Below, piece by piece: positions 61,803 to 64,000 of a stretch of DNA of 64,000 nucleotides. Within the stretch, counting starts at the first letter, position 1. Each line of letters opens with the position of its first letter. A program made the position numbers and the translations under genes. The notes beneath the pieces were generated by a model that had not been told where the DNA came from, did not search any database, and saw nothing but the letters and a program-made list of their open reading frames with translations. Origin of the DNA: Aquanectria penicillioides (Eukaryota; Ascomycota; Sordariomycetes; Hypocreales; Nectriaceae); contig PYIU01000003.1 in assembly GCA_003415625.1 (NCBI GenBank), positions 2,914,001 to 2,978,000 on the forward strand. The letters are read 5' to 3'.

Positions 61803-62250
61803 GCTCCAATGCAAGCAAGGATAGGATATCTGACCTATCCTGTACAATAATAAGATGATAAGCTCTACCGACGTAAAGCGGGGTGGAAGCGTTGCTCATG
61901 TACCCCAGGTTCATCGTTCAGTTTAGTGGGACCTAAGCTGAGAGGTTCTCGGCCTCGTGAATTATCCTAGCTGATATCAAGTGACAAGTGCTAGAGGCTA
62001 CCCGTCCAAGCGTAAAGAAATGAGATTCGGTTGGGTGATGGGAGAGATTTGACGTCGGCTAAGATTCTTGATGGCTGGAACGTACAGCATCATGAGGTCA
62101 CTTGGAATTCAAGGGAGGTCCAGTCTACGTAGTGAAAAATTGCATGGCGGCGTAGACTGAGAACGGAAAGGTTAGTTGTTGTATTGAACAATAGCAATCA
62201 CATCGACGTATGACCAACATTAACTCATATCCTACCATGTACACAGACCA

Positions 62251-64000
62251 TCAAAGAACGGTCTCTGGTCGTGTATTCTGTAGTTCTTGAACTACAACGT
62301 CATACCATGCATAAAGAGCCTCGTCCATATCGACCATGCCCCCTTCGAGAAAGTCATTGACCTGGTTAAGATATGTCTCCACATTATTTCCTGAAGGATA
62401 CGCCATCTCATCCTCACCACCAAACTCCAACCCCTCAGAGGTATTGTAAAGTCCTGTAGAAGGAATATCTATGTTTGTTGTTGAAGATTCGTAGCCCTGT
62501 GGGTTTGTAGCGGTCAAATCTTCGTATACCTTGCTTCTGACAGCCTGGAATAAGTCCCGGTATTGAACAAGATTTTGAGCTTTCATGTGAGAAATTCCGC
62601 GGTCAATAAGGCCAAGGCAAAGACTAGTATCTGTTTCGTGGCGGTAAAGCTTCCGTGCGGTTTGACTCCTAGATTGGGGAGGTATCGCAGTCCCCTGCCT
62701 GTAGATATCTTAGTTTTGCAAGGTTAACAGCCATTCATTGTACACATACCAATCGCAATATAGAGCTGCAAGTCCAACCAGCAAGATGGAGTGAAATTGT
62801 CTGAAGCATCGACAGACCGCGGAAATGCCCAATTCGTTCTCAATCATAGACCATTGGTGGACAGCGCTGGAGGCGGCTTTAGAGCAGGATGATATCATCT
62901 GCCGTGATGGAATCATGAAGGTCGGTGAGGGTCTATGTAGAAGAAGTTGGAGAAGGCAATATTCAGCCTTCATTTCCGAGTATTCTCGAGAAGGTTTGAG
63001 GTCCAACTCCTCAAGTTGGGACTTCCACTGGTCCAAGTCCCGGCGAATTTCATCTGACCTGTCACATATTTGTTGAAAAGACGTGTCCATGCACCTGCCA
63101 TCCGGGCCTCTTGCAATGTAGATAGACTCGAGGATGCGCCCTGAGATCCTTCTTAGGAAAATAATTCGCCGAAAGAGCTCAACAGTGTGCTTATGAAATA
63201 CGGGGGCTACCAGAGCCTCTGAGTTGGTGAGAACATCGAATGACGACGGTGATGGCAACAAAGCATGGATCGCGTGGTCTCTGATGGACAGAACGCGGCC
63301 TGTAGTCACAGCTACCTGTCTTCACCAAGGTCAGCTGGGGCACTGAAGACCTCCCTCACCGAAGTGCACAAACCTTTCCAGAGTGTACGCGCACCACCAA
63401 GTCCGATTGCGAATCTCGAGTTCTTCAGCAGTAAACCCCCAGTCGGTGTTATGGCGGTGGAGGCCTAGCTCGATGGCGGCGGACATGACATACCGGCTCA
63501 AATGCCAGAGGTCATTATTGTGACTACCACGCGCTGAGTTTAACATCCATATTGTCAGGAGCAAAACTGCTTGGATGCCAAATAAATCACGAGGATGGTC
63601 ATGGAAATCGTTGAAGAACCGCAAACTAGTCTGAAAGTATGCTTCGGAGTCGTTCATATCCATCATTCCCGGGTGAGCTTTGCCCTGAAAATCTTCAGAG
63701 CTAGCAAGAGCCAATACAATGAAGACTACGAATTTCTCTTGGTCGGTGCATTGCTTCGGATTCTGATATATGTTCCGGAATGTCCTTCGAAGAAGAGGAA
63801 GTTGAAGAAGAGGCCACCAAGCATGAGTACGGGTGATGTAGGCTCCCAGGTAAACCCTCGATAATTGTTGCGGAGGGAGCGCCGCCAATTTCTCGGACGG
63901 GCATTGTTCCAAGCTACCACCCAGACGACCGGAAACCCACGGAGGGACAAGATTCAACTGCTTGAAAAAGATGCGCGCGAATGTTGACCCTGCTGCGCTG
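62251..64000 (-). CDS. Fungal-specific transcription factor, 5' end beyond the window (candidate regulator 2)
   Basis: Three exons are visible, from the window edge to 63374, 63319-62750 and 62698-62251, with consistent phases. About 570 residues are present and the N-terminus, including any zinc cluster, is cut off at 64000. The visible part starts in GSTFARIFFKQLNLVPPW and contains the fungal_trans regulatory domain: NNDLWHLSRYVMSAAIELGL, then RNRTWWCAYTLER joined to QVAVTTGRVLSIRD. This helix pair is typical of Zn2Cys6 regulators. The C-terminal 110 residues are acidic and Asn/Tyr-rich. The first visible intron was placed with a GTTTGT donor and GAAG acceptor because only that keeps the conserved Arg-Gln-Val. 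It sits next to the aminotransferase and may control the cluster. Confidence 0.85.

Larger units (their letters stand above)
61587..62250. promoter_or_regulatory. Aminotransferase promoter region
   Basis: This 0.66 kb gap contains the aminotransferase promoter with two palindromes at 61754-61802, and the 3' flank of the second transcription-factor gene. No gene is visible. Confidence 0.55.

Overview
The window comes from the nuclear genome of a filamentous ascomycete, most likely a Eurotiomycete of the Penicillium/Aspergillus type. The basis is many short introns (mostly 49-150 bp) with GTRNGT donors, CTRAC-like branch sites and YAG acceptors, intact Pezizomycotina-type proteins, and three Zn2Cys6/fungal-specific or Brix/SNARE-type families typical of the group. 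Class and genus are inferences from protein character; no alignment was run. I assembled 21 protein-coding genes by joining exons by hand and checking reading phase, plus three tRNA genes. No transposon, CRISPR array or viral element was recognised.

Region 1 (1-52,121) is mostly conserved housekeeping sequence. In order: SET-domain lysine methyltransferase (2915-4470, -); Obg/YchF-type GTPase resembling Ylf2 (5577-7047, +); TPR/F-box/LRR protein Pof3 (7445-9683, -); aminodeoxychorismate lyase (10881-11765, -); TOM70 (12924-14976, +); Sso-type syntaxin (15953-17068, -); IMP4 (19955-20911, -) divergent from UPF1 (21542-24909, +), which carries an apparent single-base frameshift; GH47 mannosidase (27381-29169, +); mitochondrial-type J-protein (30440-31557, +); VDAC porin (31955-33427, -); asparagine synthetase with ten exons (35978-38444, -); UBC9 (39982-40657, -) divergent from PEX19 (41679-43275, +); an unrecognised conserved-looking protein (43461-44390, -) divergent from an ADCK1/Mcp2-type atypical kinase (44720-46639, +); three tandem tRNA-Val(AAC) genes (47356-47821, +); and MRC1/claspin (48259-52121, -).

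Region 2 (52,858-64,000) is different in kind. All five genes lie on the minus strand: a Zn2Cys6 transcription factor, a type II 3-dehydroquinase, an anion:cation symporter-type MFS permease, a class IV PLP aminotransferase, and a second fungal transcription factor cut by the window end. The promoters of the permease and the aminotransferase hold three and two perfect copies of TCGG-N6-CCGA, the palindrome recognised by Ppr1/UaY-type zinc-cluster activators. This looks like a small, co-regulated catabolic or accessory-metabolism cluster that I cannot match to a described pathway, and it is the best candidate here for something new.

Large non-coding stretches (notably 1-2.9 kb, 17.1-19.9 kb, 24.9-27.4 kb, 33.4-36.0 kb and 38.4-40.0 kb) hold only low-complexity sequence, homopolymers, TACCTA/TAGGTA-rich patches and short tandem repeats as far as I can see.
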